DNA of 64,000 nucleotides, from NCBI GenBank assembly GCA_963978905.1, contig OZ022256.1, positions 26,623,426 through 26,687,425 of the forward strand, given 5' to 3'. Of the stretch, positions 1 to 11,549 are shown piece after piece. The notes under the pieces were generated by a model. It had not been told where the DNA came from and ran no database searches. It saw only the letters and a list, made by a program, of their open reading frames with translations. Position 1 is the stretch's first letter. Every line of letters begins with the position of its first letter. Source of the stretch: Trichostrongylus colubriformis (Eukaryota; Nematoda; Chromadorea; Rhabditida; Trichostrongylidae). The translations under genes and the position numbers were made by a program.

Positions 1-559
1 AAACATCCCAAACACCACAAACTAAACCCCGAACAGCATTCCTTCCTCAGTAAGCACCTGCTTTATCGCTGCCTAGACGGAGTGCTTCAATATTCTCTAG
101 GAACACCACCCAACGCACCTGCCTTTCCCTCCATACTTTGGAGAGAAAAACTGAATAACCATTCAGGTTTGACATTTTCTATCTCAGCCGCCATTCAATT
201 TAGTAAAAAGTAAAAGAGCATTTTAGTAAAAATTTAAATAACAGTATGAAATGATGCTAGCACTTACCATACCGTTGAAAGCAGCTGAAGGCGGTGAATA
301 GTGAAGGCAGTACTGAAAATTAAAGCTTATGCAGGTGTGAACAGACCTAAAATGGAGGAAGAAATCTCTATCAACGAGCACGAATTCAAGAATGAGCGCG
401 AGTTCCACGTCTGCCGGTTGCGGACAACTCGTCCAGTGAAAGATAGTTTGGAAGTGCTTTGGCCGCTACCGAAGTGTTAGGAGGAATTTCAAATCGTGTG
501 GAATTTTATTCAATTTATGGAAATAATGTAACGAGAAGAACCGCTGTTGTCTCAATATA
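1..559. other. No gene recognised at left edge
   Basis: The first 70 codons of plus frame 1 are open (to about 210) but have no start, no recognisable motif and no clear splice sites. It could be part of an exon of a gene outside the window, or chance. Nothing else is supported here. Confidence 0.4.
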
Positions 560-1192
560 CAGGGGTGCAAAAAAAAGTAATTTTGCTCACGGCTCACGAC
601 AAGTTTACAAAACATAGGGAAACGAAAGAGATAAAGGTATTGGGGCACAATATTCCCGAAATGTCTCTGAGAGTATGGAGCTTTCAGTCATGCAGTCAGG
701 CTTCAGGGCACCTACGGCGTAGGTCCGCTTGAAACAGTGGAACCACGTTTCGTGGTAGGCCTTTTGTGGGAAGCTTCTTGAGGAGATTCATGGGAGTCAC
801 AGATCTTGCTGTTCGGACAATCCGAAGTGTCATTTTTCATGCCTCACATCCGCCTCTGGAGAGGTAAGGGGTAATGGCAGTAATGGCACGTGTTGGTTCT
901 TGGAAAGGATGTTGGGAGCCTGAAAAAACGGAATACTCGAGGACAACAATCCCTTCAGGTACTCAGAGTGAACGGACTTTAGCAAGGTTGTGAACGAGAG
1001 TGACGAAATTTCGGATTTTGCACAATTGAGGTGACACATCATATTCACTCAGAATAAGCTCCCGAAACGGAGTTTAGTGATAGTATGAGATGTGCTCTTG
1101 AATTTTGGGATGGAGATACCTAGTAAGAATTTGACGAAGTTCGATCAATGTGGGGTTGAAAGTGGAGGAAAAAAAATTTTTGGCACCCCCTG
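560..1192. mobile_element. Non-autonomous TIR transposon, CAGGGGGTGCC family, copy 1
   Basis: The left end reads CAGGGGTGCAAAAAA preceded by TA. The right end reads TTTTTGGCACCCCCTG, its inverted complement. A second copy lies inverted at 25389-26129 and shares internal sequence, for example the stretch around GGGAAACGAAAGAGATAAAG near 617. Internal open frames are short and not transposase-like, so this looks like a deletion derivative. TA next to the ends is typical of Tc1/mariner insertions; the right-flank TA is mutated in this copy. The class is inferred. Confidence 0.7.
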
Positions 1193-1601
1193 TCTAACCA
1201 GTAGTCCAGCTCGACTGCAGAAGGGAGCGACTCCTAGCTCTAACAATAAGTTAGAGTGGCAAGTAAATGGAATGGCTCATGCAATGTCGAACTTTACCCA
1301 TACCATGGTCCTCCCGAAAAAGATGCGGAGAAAGTAGCAATTTCCCATGAGGTTTCCCTGGTTCACCTTCAGTTCCTATAGGTTCTTTAGACTATCTATG
1401 CACATAGATTCTCACCTGAATAAGTCGGATATTCTTTTTCTACAGCTCTCTGATTTATGTGTTGCTTCGAATCCATAAACCAGAAGCTATACCTTCGAAA
1501 CATGCAGCCTGATTGCATTTCGGATGAGTATTAGATACGCAACGCGTTCGTCATCATCGCCTCCAGTGGTAAAAAGCAAAATGACGGTGGGAAAAATTGG
1601 G

Positions 1602-1781
1602 TAAGGTCGCGGTTATACTAAGCGCCGGCAGGGCATGGCTGCGTTCACAGGCACCGAGGGAGAGAGGGACGGGGGAGGTGCAGAAGTGACGCAGGTAACC
1701 AGGCAGGATGGCATAGGCTGAGACGCAGAGATACGTAGCCACGCCCTGCCGCCGGCATCGCAAAGTATGACTGCGGCCTAA
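1602..1781. mobile_element. Harbinger-like MITE, copy 1
   Basis: The ends are inverted (GGTCGCGGTTATAC at left, the complement of GACTGCGGCC at right) and are flanked by the 3-base direct repeat TAA at 1602-1604 and 1779-1781. The inner sequence matches the near-palindrome at 31790-32024. Three-base TWA target duplications are a trait of PIF/Harbinger elements. It has no coding capacity. Confidence 0.7.
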
Positions 1782-2926
1782 TATTGTAGAAGGCTGAAGT
1801 AAGGGTGCGGACCGCGTGGTCGTTCGCGTTGCCAAGACCACGCGATGCGGTAGACGTGATATTGCTATTCTGCTAGCCTGCAATTTCGCGGAATCTATGG
1901 CAATAGCATGAGCCTAATACCTCTGTCATTCATCCTCATAGCTCTGACAGATTTCCCAAGACATGGACCAGGTTTTGAGATATCCGTTTTGCATCATTAT
2001 GGGGGTACAGCACCACAAAATAAGGCAGCCCGCATACAGGAGACAACATAGCTCGCCTGTCCTGCGTTTGTGCCCAATCAGCATAGGTGCAGACGGAATG
2101 AAGACAACTGTTGACTGAACGAAAGTCTAAGACAAGGTGAGAGGCTGAGTAACCTCCGGTAAGTGGACTGCTTGGAAATGGCACAAACTAGAGCAGAAAA
2201 TGGATGCCCGTTGCTGGGAATTTGAATCAAGATGTTCGTCAACTCTAAACGGAGTGCGTGTACTCCCCGTCGAATCATCGATTCCCCGATTTTCAAAACC
2301 ATTCGCAGATTCTTCGATTCCTTCCAACCGCTGGGTAGTTGATACGAACCATTGTCGTCTGAGTACTAATAAGTACCAAGGGCGTTCTTTGCCGGAACGA
2401 CCGCTTCGACGAGTTTCCGGGAAGATTAGCTTGCATTCTAGAGAAATGCGAGGGTAAAGGGGAGCTATGAAAAACTCACCAATAATTTACCAATAATTGC
2501 CCTCTACAAAAAAGTGTGAGCCCGTTGCTCTGCATACTGGTTCATAAAATACCAGGAGAGGATTTGTGCAGCAGTGTCCACCAGTAACCTCGCAACCTGG
2601 CACAAGCACCTTTTGTGGCTTTCCGATTAACGATAAGTGATAGTAAAACATGTCTGTACAGCTGCTGATAACCAGCCCAACGGATATCCCTGATTTTGTT
2701 GGTTCAAAGAAATTTTTGGCTTTGAAAACTTTGGTGATTGACACCTACATAGGTGCTCTCATAACATCGACACAATCCTAGAAACTACGCATCAATCGAA
2801 CTGACCGGTATTTTGCACATGACACGTCAAGTATAACAGTATCAAAGGAGATCATTGATAAGCAGCGAATGATTACGAGGGGTATTTAAGCATGGCTGGA
2901 GGGTGTTTAGCCATTTAGCTACTAAC
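1782..2926. other. Gene-free stretch upstream of the RS-protein gene
   Basis: Short open frames on both strands lack recognisable motifs. The last 200 bases should hold the promoter of the RS-protein gene at 2927, but no specific element is recognised. An AG at 2909-2910 after GTGTTT, 16 bases before the start codon, could accept a spliced leader. Confidence 0.4.
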
Positions 2927-3545
2927 ATGCACAGCACCCGAAGAAGAAGTAAGGGTCCTAGTCCGGACGAAAACCAGGAGCCCGAGAACAAATCTGAGGA
3001 AGCGACTACTGAACGACTTCAAGGAGGCAGAACTCGAGGTGCTGTCATGACCACAACGTTTCGTAAGAGCACTGCTCTTCAGTTGACCTGCACAAGTACA
3101 TCTATCTTTTTCAGGAGGTCGCCGTCGCAGAAAGTGAGCAATCTGGTTACTTGGCATCGACAGCTGCGCTTGATCAGCTTCGGAACATATGCTTTTCAGG
3201 TCGGGCTCACGAGGGCACAGCAGACGACGACGATCAGGGTCGCGACGTTCGAGAAGATCTCATAGCCGATCGAAGTCTCGCCGCTCGAGATCCAGTGGCT
3301 CCAGACGAAGAAGGAGAAGATCGCGCTCACGATCTGGAAGAAGCCGTAGCCGATCTCACAAGAGGTCTGGTTCAAGAAGAAGCCGCAGATCACGCAGGCG
3401 TGGATCCAGGCGAAGCAACAAATCGCGCAGGCGAGCGTAAGTGTGCTGATTGCATTGAGCGTTGCGTACATGGCTATATTTGGAATGTTGCAGGGCAGCT
3501 AGGAATCGTCGTCGCGACTCAAAGGGAAGATTCATGAAGGGATAA
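2927..3545 (+). CDS. Small Arg/Ser-repeat (SR-like) protein, 4 exons
   Basis: Exon model: 2927-3038, 3115-3133, 3200-3436 and 3494-3545, giving 139 residues. Residues 1-36 are acidic and polar with a basic start (MHSTRRRSKG). From about residue 38 the protein is almost wholly Arg, Ser and Lys in RS, SR and RRS runs, with a last-exon tail ending RFMKG. No RRM or zinc finger is visible. Such RS domains bind other splicing factors and are phosphorylated by SRPK and CLK kinases in the nucleus, so a role in pre-mRNA splicing or export is likely but inferred from composition. All junctions use GT/AG. The 19-base second exon is needed to stay in the RS frame; exon 1 joined directly to exon 3 gives an acidic frame instead. 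Reading through the donor at 3437 would give a slightly shorter protein stopping at 3440. I cannot name the orthologue. Confidence 0.72.
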
Positions 3546-3581
3546 ATAGCTTTGAGTCGCTTTGTATAAAATACTAACAAC

Positions 3582-3587
3582 AATAAA
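3582..3587 (+). terminator. Polyadenylation signal AATAAA of the RS-protein gene
   Basis: AATAAA lies 36 bases after the stop codon of the RS-protein gene, in the right strand and a usual position for nematode 3' ends. Confidence 0.65.
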
Positions 3588-5715
3588 CATGCGACTCGCC
3601 TGTCTTTTCTTCTGATGTTCACAAGCTTGGAAAAACGTCCCGCAATGAAGGAAGCTCGAGGAAGCAAAACAGGGCTCTGTGTACATGGTCGAGTGCGCTT
3701 GTGCCTATACGGTAGTTTTGACCCGCCTTGTGAAAGAACTACTGCGAAGAGTAGTCTCCTTAGTCGAAAGATGCTCAGGGTTGAACATCGGAAGTGATTG
3801 GTTTGTCCTGTATGAAAAGCAAAGTTTGGCCTGACAGCGTCATAAATGGAGGGAAGGGCTAGGCCTGTTGAGTGCTGGACAGTAGCATACCTTCACATCA
3901 GTGTTGAGCTAAAACATCCCTCACTTTGATCACGATAAAGTCCAAGTAAGGGCATGTTACTGTTGAAGACAATAGTAGGGGTAATATGGACAACGAGGAA
4001 ACTTTGAAGTGATTCATCCAAATGGAAACTGGGAGGCTAAGAAAAGCATATGTGGCGACATCCCCGGTGAAAGGAGCGTCTGTGACTTTGGAGGAGATAT
4101 TCCGTCTAACAATAAGAGGCTCCGCCTATCATGACAAAGTTCGCCTCTTATGGTCGACTTTGCCGAACAAGAGTGAGGTATATAGTAAGAGCAATGATGG
4201 TAAAGTGATACTTATCGTATCGCATTATTGCTGCATCGGCTGAAATTACGCGGTGCTTGACGTGTTTGCTTTCGTGAAGAACGCGTCCACCGATCACTAC
4301 ATATTATACTTGGAATGGATGAAACTACAGAATCACCCCCTCCCCCTCCTCTCCCCCAGTGCCTTCTAAGGCAGTGCTCGGGGCAATTCGGCTGCATCAT
4401 TCATTCCAATCTTTGATGCTGACCGGTGGTGTTTTCACCAAGGAAGCTATGATGTCATGCATCACGCCATTTCGATTAATATGGCTTTTATACGATACGA
4501 TTAGTATCATTCGACTACCATGCTCATTACTCAACACCTCAGTAATTCGTTGACAGAGTTGACCAGGCAGGCCGAGCCAAGAAAGGCGGCTGCTGCTGAA
4601 AAGGCCGCCTCTGCCACAGCTCTGAAAGGTTCTTTTTTCGTGGGGAATTTCGCAGCAGATAGGCTCTCTAGACCCCTAGTTTTCAAGAGAGTACCTTCTA
4701 TAAGAGGTGTCTTACCATCACCCTATTCCTGTCTTTGAACGTTCAACAATGCACTCCCTCTTGTACGTCCAGAGCCTACACAGTACTTAGAAAGCAAGAC
4801 TACGGCCACATAGCCTTAATTGCTTGTTCAATGTCCTATGTGTAGAACAACGGCAGAATGATTTTTGGACCATAAGCCACGATAATACCTCTGTTGCGAT
4901 TCTAATGAGGGGAGGCATCCCACTGTACTCGACTAGCGGCCCTATCTTTGCCTAAAATCTTGAAAGGGGACTGTGCAGACTGCAGAGGGGAAGGCCCCGG
5001 CAATACACTTCTGTGCAGACTGAGATGCCAGTGTTGCATGGGTGTCCATTATTATTAAATACACACCCCCTCTCCCTAATCATGTCGTTAGGATAGCACC
5101 ATGCCTTCATGTGTCCTGCACAGAATGAATCTAGAGGCAAGTATGCGAAGTGTTTCACTCTGCTTTCTTTTGACTTTCACCATTAGTTTTGAGTGCCCTC
5201 CCCCCCCCCCCCCTTATGCTCATTTAATATGGGAAGAAAAGTTGAATAGCATAATACTGGATGATGTAGTACCTATAAATATGCTACATATTTCATATCT
5301 CAAACGTGGTGTTTCACCTTGACGGCGAAAAATGCTCTAATTTTTCGAAGTGAAATGAAACAGTACACATGAATTGCTGAGGCTCCGAATGATCATGAAA
5401 ATGAAAACGGGATATTAAGAGCAAAAGTGTTATAGTAGATATGATTTTGGTGGTACCCGGATTCTCCTCTAGGTTGCATTCATACACAACTGAATGAGAT
5501 TTCTGGCGCATCGGTGCACCCGCGATTTGAGATTTTTGGCGACGCCACGTACCACCACGTCAGTTCATTTGCATTGCGGCAAATAGCCAGAACCGCGGAT
5601 GCGCAAATGTGCCCATTTTCTTGAGCGATACGTATCTTATGCATGACGTGAATGCGCCAATTCTCTCAAATTGCGGACACAGATGCGCTCATTTTCTCGA
5701 TCCATACGTATATTT
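3588..5715. other. Gene-free stretch
   Basis: No convincing exon was found. There is a poly-C tract near 5200. Open frames of 60-75 codons look random in composition and lack family motifs. Confidence 0.4.
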
Positions 5716-5883
5716 ATAGTCCATTTCGGAGCGCCTGATAGGGCGTGGCCTACGGACTTAGGTGAGAGTGTATCAAACTTTCTCTTTCCGCCACACACTC
5801 TCACTCTTACTACGCATTCTCACTCTCGCCACTCACCCATGTCCGTAGGCCATGCCCTATCAGGCGCTCCGAAATGGAGTATA
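5716..5883. mobile_element. Palindromic MITE, CCATTTCGGAGCGCC family, copy 1
   Basis: The left end (CCATTTCGGAGCGCCTGATA) and right end (TATCAGGCGCTCCGAAATGG) are near-perfect inverted complements, and the whole 168 bases fold on themselves around a spacer rich in CACTCTCAC. A second copy is at 58080-58226. It has no open frame of interest. It is a small hairpin-type non-autonomous element of unknown superfamily. Confidence 0.75.
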
Positions 5884-5929
5884 ACTTCACTCCGAAGGGC
5901 CAAAATTCCCATTCGGTTAGGTATGAACG

Positions 5930-6300
5930 GAGCCTTAGGCAGCGCTCATAGTTTTGGAATTTGTGGAATTGCAGAATTGCAGAATTAGCGGAAAAGCATT
6001 GGATAGGTATTGATTGGGAGAACAGCGGAATTGGCGGAATTGTGGAAAGAAGAATAGATACGTATCGATAGGGAGAGATGGAATTGCGGATATGCAGAAT
6101 CGTGGAATTAGCGGAATCATGGAATTTGCGGAAACGAAGACACTTCCCGCTTCTTAGTTTCTCTAATCCTCTCGTCTCTTTGTAGCATGGAAATCGATAC
6201 GAATTTCCATGCTTTTCCGCAAATTCCACAAATCTACATTTCCACATTTCCACTAACTCCGCTTTTCTGCAGATTACGCAATTCTGCGATTACGGAAAGT
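5930..6300. repeat. Degenerate short-period repeat (AATTGCGGAATT type)
   Basis: The segment is built from variants of GGAATTGCGGAATT and GCAGAATTAGCGG, interspersed with GATACGTATCGATA. Some variants appear as inverted complements towards the right end (CCGCAAATTCCAC). This is low-complexity DNA; the long open frame across it on the minus strand is a by-product. Confidence 0.6.
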
Positions 6301-6902
6301 CCAAAACTATTAACGCTGCTTTACTAGTGGGTTGGACGGCTATTCCTCTGCCATTGCGAGTTTCGTTCATTTTGAGATGCAGAGCTCCGCTATTCCGAAT
6401 ATATAGAGCTCGCCCTCGTGCCGCGCGAACGAGTATAAACGGGATCACTAAACTATGACTATAGAGAGCATCGACCGTACCTTGCACAGTACACGCAGCT
6501 ACCGAAATGAAAGATCACTGCTGATCATTTTTAGCTGGTTCTTGCATGGAATTCGCGGCTCTATAGCGTTATTCACCTGCTAGAGTGGTCCGCTGCCCAT
6601 TTTCGGCCCTCTGCAAAAGCGATGATTTCGATCGGTATCGATCGATATTCATAATCTGTGAAGCCACTGTGTTCACTTATTGATGTGGGCCACTAATTAT
6701 TCCTTCCGTCATACGTATAATAGAATTTTCCCAGTCTCAGCAATGCCTCATATTTTTTGGTCCTCTCATCAGCTATTTTCCCGAGTATGGAGTTTGGGAA
6801 CTACATTACAATTTATTGTTTTTGGTGGATTAGCGAAACATGTACAGGCGCATAGGATAAAGCAGGATAGGATAAAGTTTCTGGCGTTAATCAGTCCCTT
6901 CC

Positions 6903-7162
6903 TGGGATGCGCCGCACATTCTAGTTACATTCAGAATCGTGATGGCTGGCGAATGTGATGTGGCCTATACAATGACTTACGGTGTCCACCTGATGTACAA
7001 AACAGCGCTTTTATCCTCTCAGATGAGTCTGGTACCAATTTACGACTCTGGAGGGATGGAAAGAGTGGTTGGCCTTGGCGGGCGTTGATGCGGAATTTGA
7101 TTCCCGCACCATGAGAGTGGGGTGTGCGCCACCTGCCACTACACCACCTCCCCCATGTTTTT
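6903..7162 (-). mobile_element. tRNA-derived SINE, family 1, copy 1
   Basis: On the minus strand the head reads GGTGGTGTAGTGGCAGGTGG, matching a tRNA A box (complement at about 7137-7149), followed 30 to 40 bases on by GCGGGAATCAAATTCCGC, a degenerate B box and T stem (complement at 7090-7107). The body to about 6903 matches 43040-43312. A tRNA-like head with a shared unrelated body in two dispersed copies is the pattern of a SINE. It is not a functional tRNA, since the arms do not fold into a full cloverleaf. Confidence 0.6.
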
Positions 7163-7165
7163 AGT

Positions 7166-7309
7166 TAACGACGACATGAACAGCTACTTCTTGAAGGACC
7201 TCCATGGTACTAGACCTTCGCGTCCTGAGCGGAATTCCAACCAACCGCGGCAAGTTGCGCTGCGAGTGCGACGTCGCGCAGCGAAAATTCGACATAAGTG
7301 TGCACACCC
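7166..7309. mobile_element. Half element of the GGGTGTGTAC-TIR family
   Basis: This piece closely matches 59350-59510, sharing CCTGAGCG, AATTCCAACCAACCGCGGCA and the end GCGAAAATTCGACATAAGTG followed by a CACACCC terminus. The opposite terminus present in complete copies is missing, and SINE sequence lies directly beside it. It is therefore a truncated copy. Confidence 0.6.
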
Positions 7310-8239
7310 CTCACAAGGAGTGGGCTCGCTTGGAGGTGGGAGGAGCGAAAATCAAAAGATGTGCAGCACGATGGGAAGAGAACGACTGCCGGACTACACC
7401 AGCAAGTGGACACAGCTGCGCGGAGCAAATTCTAGGGATCACAAGCTATCGAATCGATCGAAATTACTGATTGTTGTGTGAAGGCAGAAAATGGAAATGA
7501 ACATTTCTAGCAGGTTTATAATGCTATGAAAGTGGAAATTTCATGACACCACGTGCTAAAGATGATGAGCAGTGATGTTCTATTTCAGTCGTAATGGGTA
7601 CTGAGTAAAGTTCACACGAAAGGGCGATACCGATACCCATGGTGTGATGCGCGCAGTGGTGTGTGCCAGCCGGTGGTGGTACTATAATATTATCTGCTTC
7701 ATTCGGAAGCCCTTACTTCGCTACTTCTGATCGCCATAAGTTTTTATCGCACAGAATCCAGCCCGCATGTAAAAGACACGGTATCGAGTGGCCCATGAGA
7801 AGGACCTCGCACCTTCTATTCCAAAAACCACAAACTGTTTCGAAGAAGTGCATCCACTCTTTTGCATGAGGAGACGATTACGATGATCTGCTCTGTTTTA
7901 TCTTTACAATACTGGATAATGAGCAGAACGTAGAGGTAACGTCAGAAATGCTGCGAGATGGAAAAAAGCAGGTTGGCGCCGTCATCATTATCAGCCCGCC
8001 CTGAGCTCTACTGAGGGTAAAAGATTGCACCGCGAAAACTGAAAAAAATGCTGTCAATATCAAGTCTAGATTCGTGAGCTTACCGGCTAATGGAGAACTC
8101 CGTCGCAAACGCAATGATCACATTAACCGTCTGAAATCGGCGGGCCTTTAGAAGGTATGAGTACACTAGACAGATTGAAAAGTGTTGATTCCAATATGAC
8201 AAAAAAGAGCAAGCATTTCTGCGACCAGAAGTAGCTTTT
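7310..8239. other. Gene-free stretch
   Basis: Short open frames on both strands show no recognisable motif or paired splice signals. Nothing is supported here. Confidence 0.35.
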
Positions 8240-8520
8240 TCCATTCGTACTTTTCGGCAGGAATCCTTGTGTTGTTGATAGCAGGGTGAACATTGCGCTT
8301 CCTTTTAGACGACAAAGGGAGGTGTCTTCAAGGGTTACTATTGAGATGCCTCTTCAGAATGCTTTGCAGGTCAACAGGTATTTTCCTTTAGATAAATAAA
8401 CCTGGCTATAGCGAGATCAACCATTCACTGAATTCGGCAGGAATTTTCGAGTTGTTGACAGCAGAGTAAACACTGCGCTTCTCTTTTAACCAAGGGAGGT
8501 GTCTTTGAGGGTTGAGCTTC
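8240..8520. repeat. Diverged direct duplication of about 85 bases
   Basis: The segment near 8258-8340 (TTCGGCAGGAAT, then GTTGTTGATAGCAGGGT, then GGGAGGTGTCTTCAAGGGTT) recurs at about 8432-8512 with substitutions (GTTGTTGACAGCAGAGT, GGGAGGTGTCTTTGAGGGTT). The units are separated by about 90 bases of unrelated DNA. Neither is obviously coding. Confidence 0.65.
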
Positions 8521-8622
8521 CAGCAAGCAATACCGCAGATTTTGAGGTTTAATACGTTAGCTTCCACATTTATCATCTACCATATATCATAAGTTTTCTA
8601 AGTAATCAATATAATTCTTCCT

Positions 8623-8898
8623 ATGTCATATGTATTCCTTCGCTCAGGTTACGCGCTTCCTGGCGCAGCCTGCGTTCTAAGCCGCTGTTGTGGATGCAGA
8701 AAGGGCTCGATATGTAGTACGAGCGGGGGTTATAACGCGCTTGTGTCTTCTGCTGGTCAGACAAGAAAGGGTTTTCGCAATCTCATCCATGCGGTCGAGA
8801 AGGGACCCAGCAGTGCTGTGATTACCGCTTTCCGACATGCAGCGTTGGGTCAAGCGGTAGTCTCTGGTGCGTCACATTCGATTTTCGTATGTCAATAA
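8623..8898 (+). other. Open frame of 91 codons ending at an AATAAA, unassigned
   Basis: An uninterrupted frame from an ATG at 8623 ends at 8896-8898, overlapping AATAAA at 8894-8899. A candidate acceptor TTCGCTCAG lies within it near 8647. The product is Gly-, Ser- and Cys-rich and matches no family I know. The coincidence with a polyadenylation signal is the only hint of a terminal exon; chance is just as likely. Confidence 0.15.
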
Positions 8899-9798
8899 AA
8901 GCTGCTCCATTACTTACTTTGGTACCCTTCCTTGGAATCTGCGTGGCACAAGTTGAGGCAAGCGGCGATATCTGCAAGTGCTACAGAGCCACGGATGATA
9001 GTATGAGTCTATCAGATTAGATGTGCAGTGAGTAATACTGTTGTGGAAAGTTCACCACTAAAGGCACCAGCAGGGTTAAAGAGAAAATGTGCAGAGAAGA
9101 CATATTGTCTGGGAACGATCTTTCCATTCCAGAAGAGATCATACATGGCGGAACGCCTACTAAAAAGCGTCTTTCGGAGCCTTTAATGCTGTCTCGTTGC
9201 GCTGCCAGTCACACGTCTTCCACCCACTGGGCGATTTGCTGCGAGGGCGGAGCAACGTTCTTGGTTGATTGACTCATCCCCTCGCTTCCTTCCCCCACCT
9301 CTCAGCGGTTACTGATGCAGCGCGTGAAAGCGAAGAGGGTTTTCGGGACCCTATTTCTCGTTTCGCGTCTTCGATCTTTTTATTCCGTCATTTCTCCACT
9401 GTAACGCTATTCACCATATCGGCTTTCTTATACCACAATCCGAAAGAATCACCTTTTACGATGTCTTTGAATTCTCATGTGGGAACGGGAGAAGAGCGAT
9501 ACTTCACACGGTTCAAGTTATCAAAAGTATATGCAAGCACCGTCGTTGCTTTGAGTGAGGGGTTCTTAAAAATGGATGACAAGAAGCTCAAACAGACTTA
9601 AAGTTGCAGTAATGCCTGAGTATCATTTGGCTATAGTAACATTATTCTGCAATATGCTAAGCCGATTTAGTCTCGAAATGATGAGGAGAAGTGAAATCCC
9701 GCCTCTCACAGTCAGGTCGACATAAAACCTCATGCTACGGCGGATGCATCAGATTCAAGGTAGGGATCAGGTGAAGTGTACCGAAATATAGGACTCAC

Positions 9799-10045
9799 CA
9801 TATCACGGAAGGAGTTCAAAATCTACTCCTTTTGCTTTGTCGCAGAGCTCAGACATTCGACGACGGAGTCAACAGTTTTTCGCAAGTAGTCGACGCAGAT
9901 GTCCTCCTAAGCATTCTAAGGAGCCAAATAGCGAGCACGTACATAGTTGTAGGATTGACCAGTGATCTTGTTTTCCAAGACATAGTTCCCGGCATAGTGC
10001 CAGCAGTGCCATCCAAACACATTTTTTCGAACCCCATCCTGTAAA
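9799..10045 (-). pseudogene. Broken exon of an unrecognised protein gene
   Basis: On the minus strand one frame reads FGWHCWHYAGNYVLENK and then ITGQSYNYVRARYLAP, two in-frame TAG codons around NA, then DICVDYLRKTVDSVVECL, another TAG, and NSFRDM directly before a good donor (ATG|GTGAGT, splice just left of 9804). Aromatic and Cys content and codon choice (AAC, TAC, AAG) look protein-coding rather than random. Three TAG codons in about 75 make it a relic. I do not recognise the family. No neighbouring exon was found. Confidence 0.3.
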
Positions 10046-11540
10046 CCCGTCCTGTTTTTTTCGAAGACACCGGAAGGGAGGCAATTGGGCACACTTGCAT
10101 CCTATACTTTTCAGCCACCCTATCTGACGTACATGCAAAGGATCTAATGAGGGTCAGAGGTGAAGGTCACGAGCGTAAGAGTCACTGTTCTATAGAGGTC
10201 CTCAGGCAAAGAACCCTACCAAATTTTTGCTTACTTGGAGATGCTTCTCTTACTGGCCAAAGACAGAAAGTGTTCAGGATGTGGTGGGAATTTATAACAG
10301 CAGTCGATGGAGTGCCTTATTTTGCTTATCGAATCTGATGTCTATGTACTTACTGAGGATTTTTTTTACTTCAGCATCTAGGCCAAGACACCTTCGAATC
10401 CCTCGAGCGCGATGCCGAACTAAAATCGAATCGAGCACGCACAGCTACCTATAGAACTGCAATCAGACCTGTGTTTATTCGCACTATTAGCGTGTTCTTC
10501 CTTGTTGGAAAAAGTGCGACACCTGCATGATTACAGTATGCCAGACGACTGTGGCATCCCAGCGGCTAAATCTACAATGTTTGATAAGGCAATTGTGGTT
10601 GAGTGTCTGTATGGTTGGTTGGTGTAGATGATGCGGCGGTGAGGGATGATGCGAATCGACGAGACGCAGTGTGATCGCCTAGGACCGAAGACCGACCGCT
10701 GATCTCTCGTCACATCATCGTCATCGTCCATTGAACCTCACCAACTCCATTGAATTTTAATTTTCGGCTTTCTCCCCTTTTCGATGAAGTTTTTACTGAT
10801 CGTTTGCCGTGAACCTATCAAAATTGCCATCTACTAGCGATACAAGCTTCTTTCAGATTACTTTTAAGATTATTTTACTTGTAATAAATTCAATTCTGTG
10901 ATTTCGACGTTAGTGTCGCAGTGCTCATATATGCCTGTGAATAAATGGTGACTTTTTGAAGTTCCAGTCGTGGCATTCCCGGCCACGGTAACGAAAGAAG
11001 GTTTTTATGGTTGCTCGGAAGAGGTGTTTTTGAATTTGCGGTGATTTAGTCACACCCAATGAACACAGGACTCGTCGGTCTCATCTGATGGTCTCGTCGG
11101 TTCTGCTATAACCAGAAACCCTGCAGAAGAGCTCGAAAAATAGCCGTTTGTTATTCAAGACGTGACTATGTCAATAATCGGTGCAACTTAAAACATCGTA
11201 TAGTCTATCGTATATGTGGTCTTTCAATGGCCTCTGAACCGGTTCTATGCTTTTCAGTAGTAATTTGATCGGATTTGGTTGAGATCTTTACATTTTGACC
11301 ATAAAACGCTTCTCACATAACAGGCTAGTGTCAATCAATCACGTAAGTAAAGCAAAGTACATTCTGTGGGAAACCAGTCTCCGCCGGCAAGGGTTGGTTG
11401 TTCTTCTCCCATTCTTTATTTCGTTTCTTATGGGATCGTGGCTTTCTCTTCTTCGCGCTATGAACATGGGTATGATCGCTGTCCGTTTATCCCATCGTTA
11501 AAATTTGTGTCATTTTTTGGTCCCGAAATTCGGTTTTTCC
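10046..11540. other. Upstream region of the V-ATPase a-subunit gene
   Basis: No exon was recognised. The interval should contain the promoter of the gene starting at 11550. No TATA box or known factor site can be picked out with confidence. Confidence 0.35.
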
Positions 11541-11542
11541 AG
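11534..11542 (+). promoter_or_regulatory. Candidate spliced-leader acceptor TTTTTCCAG
   Basis: A pyrimidine tract followed by CAG ends 7 bases before the ATG of the V-ATPase gene, with no in-frame coding upstream. Nematode trans-splice sites commonly lie a few bases before the start codon. An ordinary intron in the 5' UTR would look the same. Confidence 0.5.
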
Positions 11543-11549
11543 GGCAATC

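Noticed and set aside
1..210. 70 codons open in frame 1 at the left edge
   Set aside because: No start, motif or convincing donor; could be chance.
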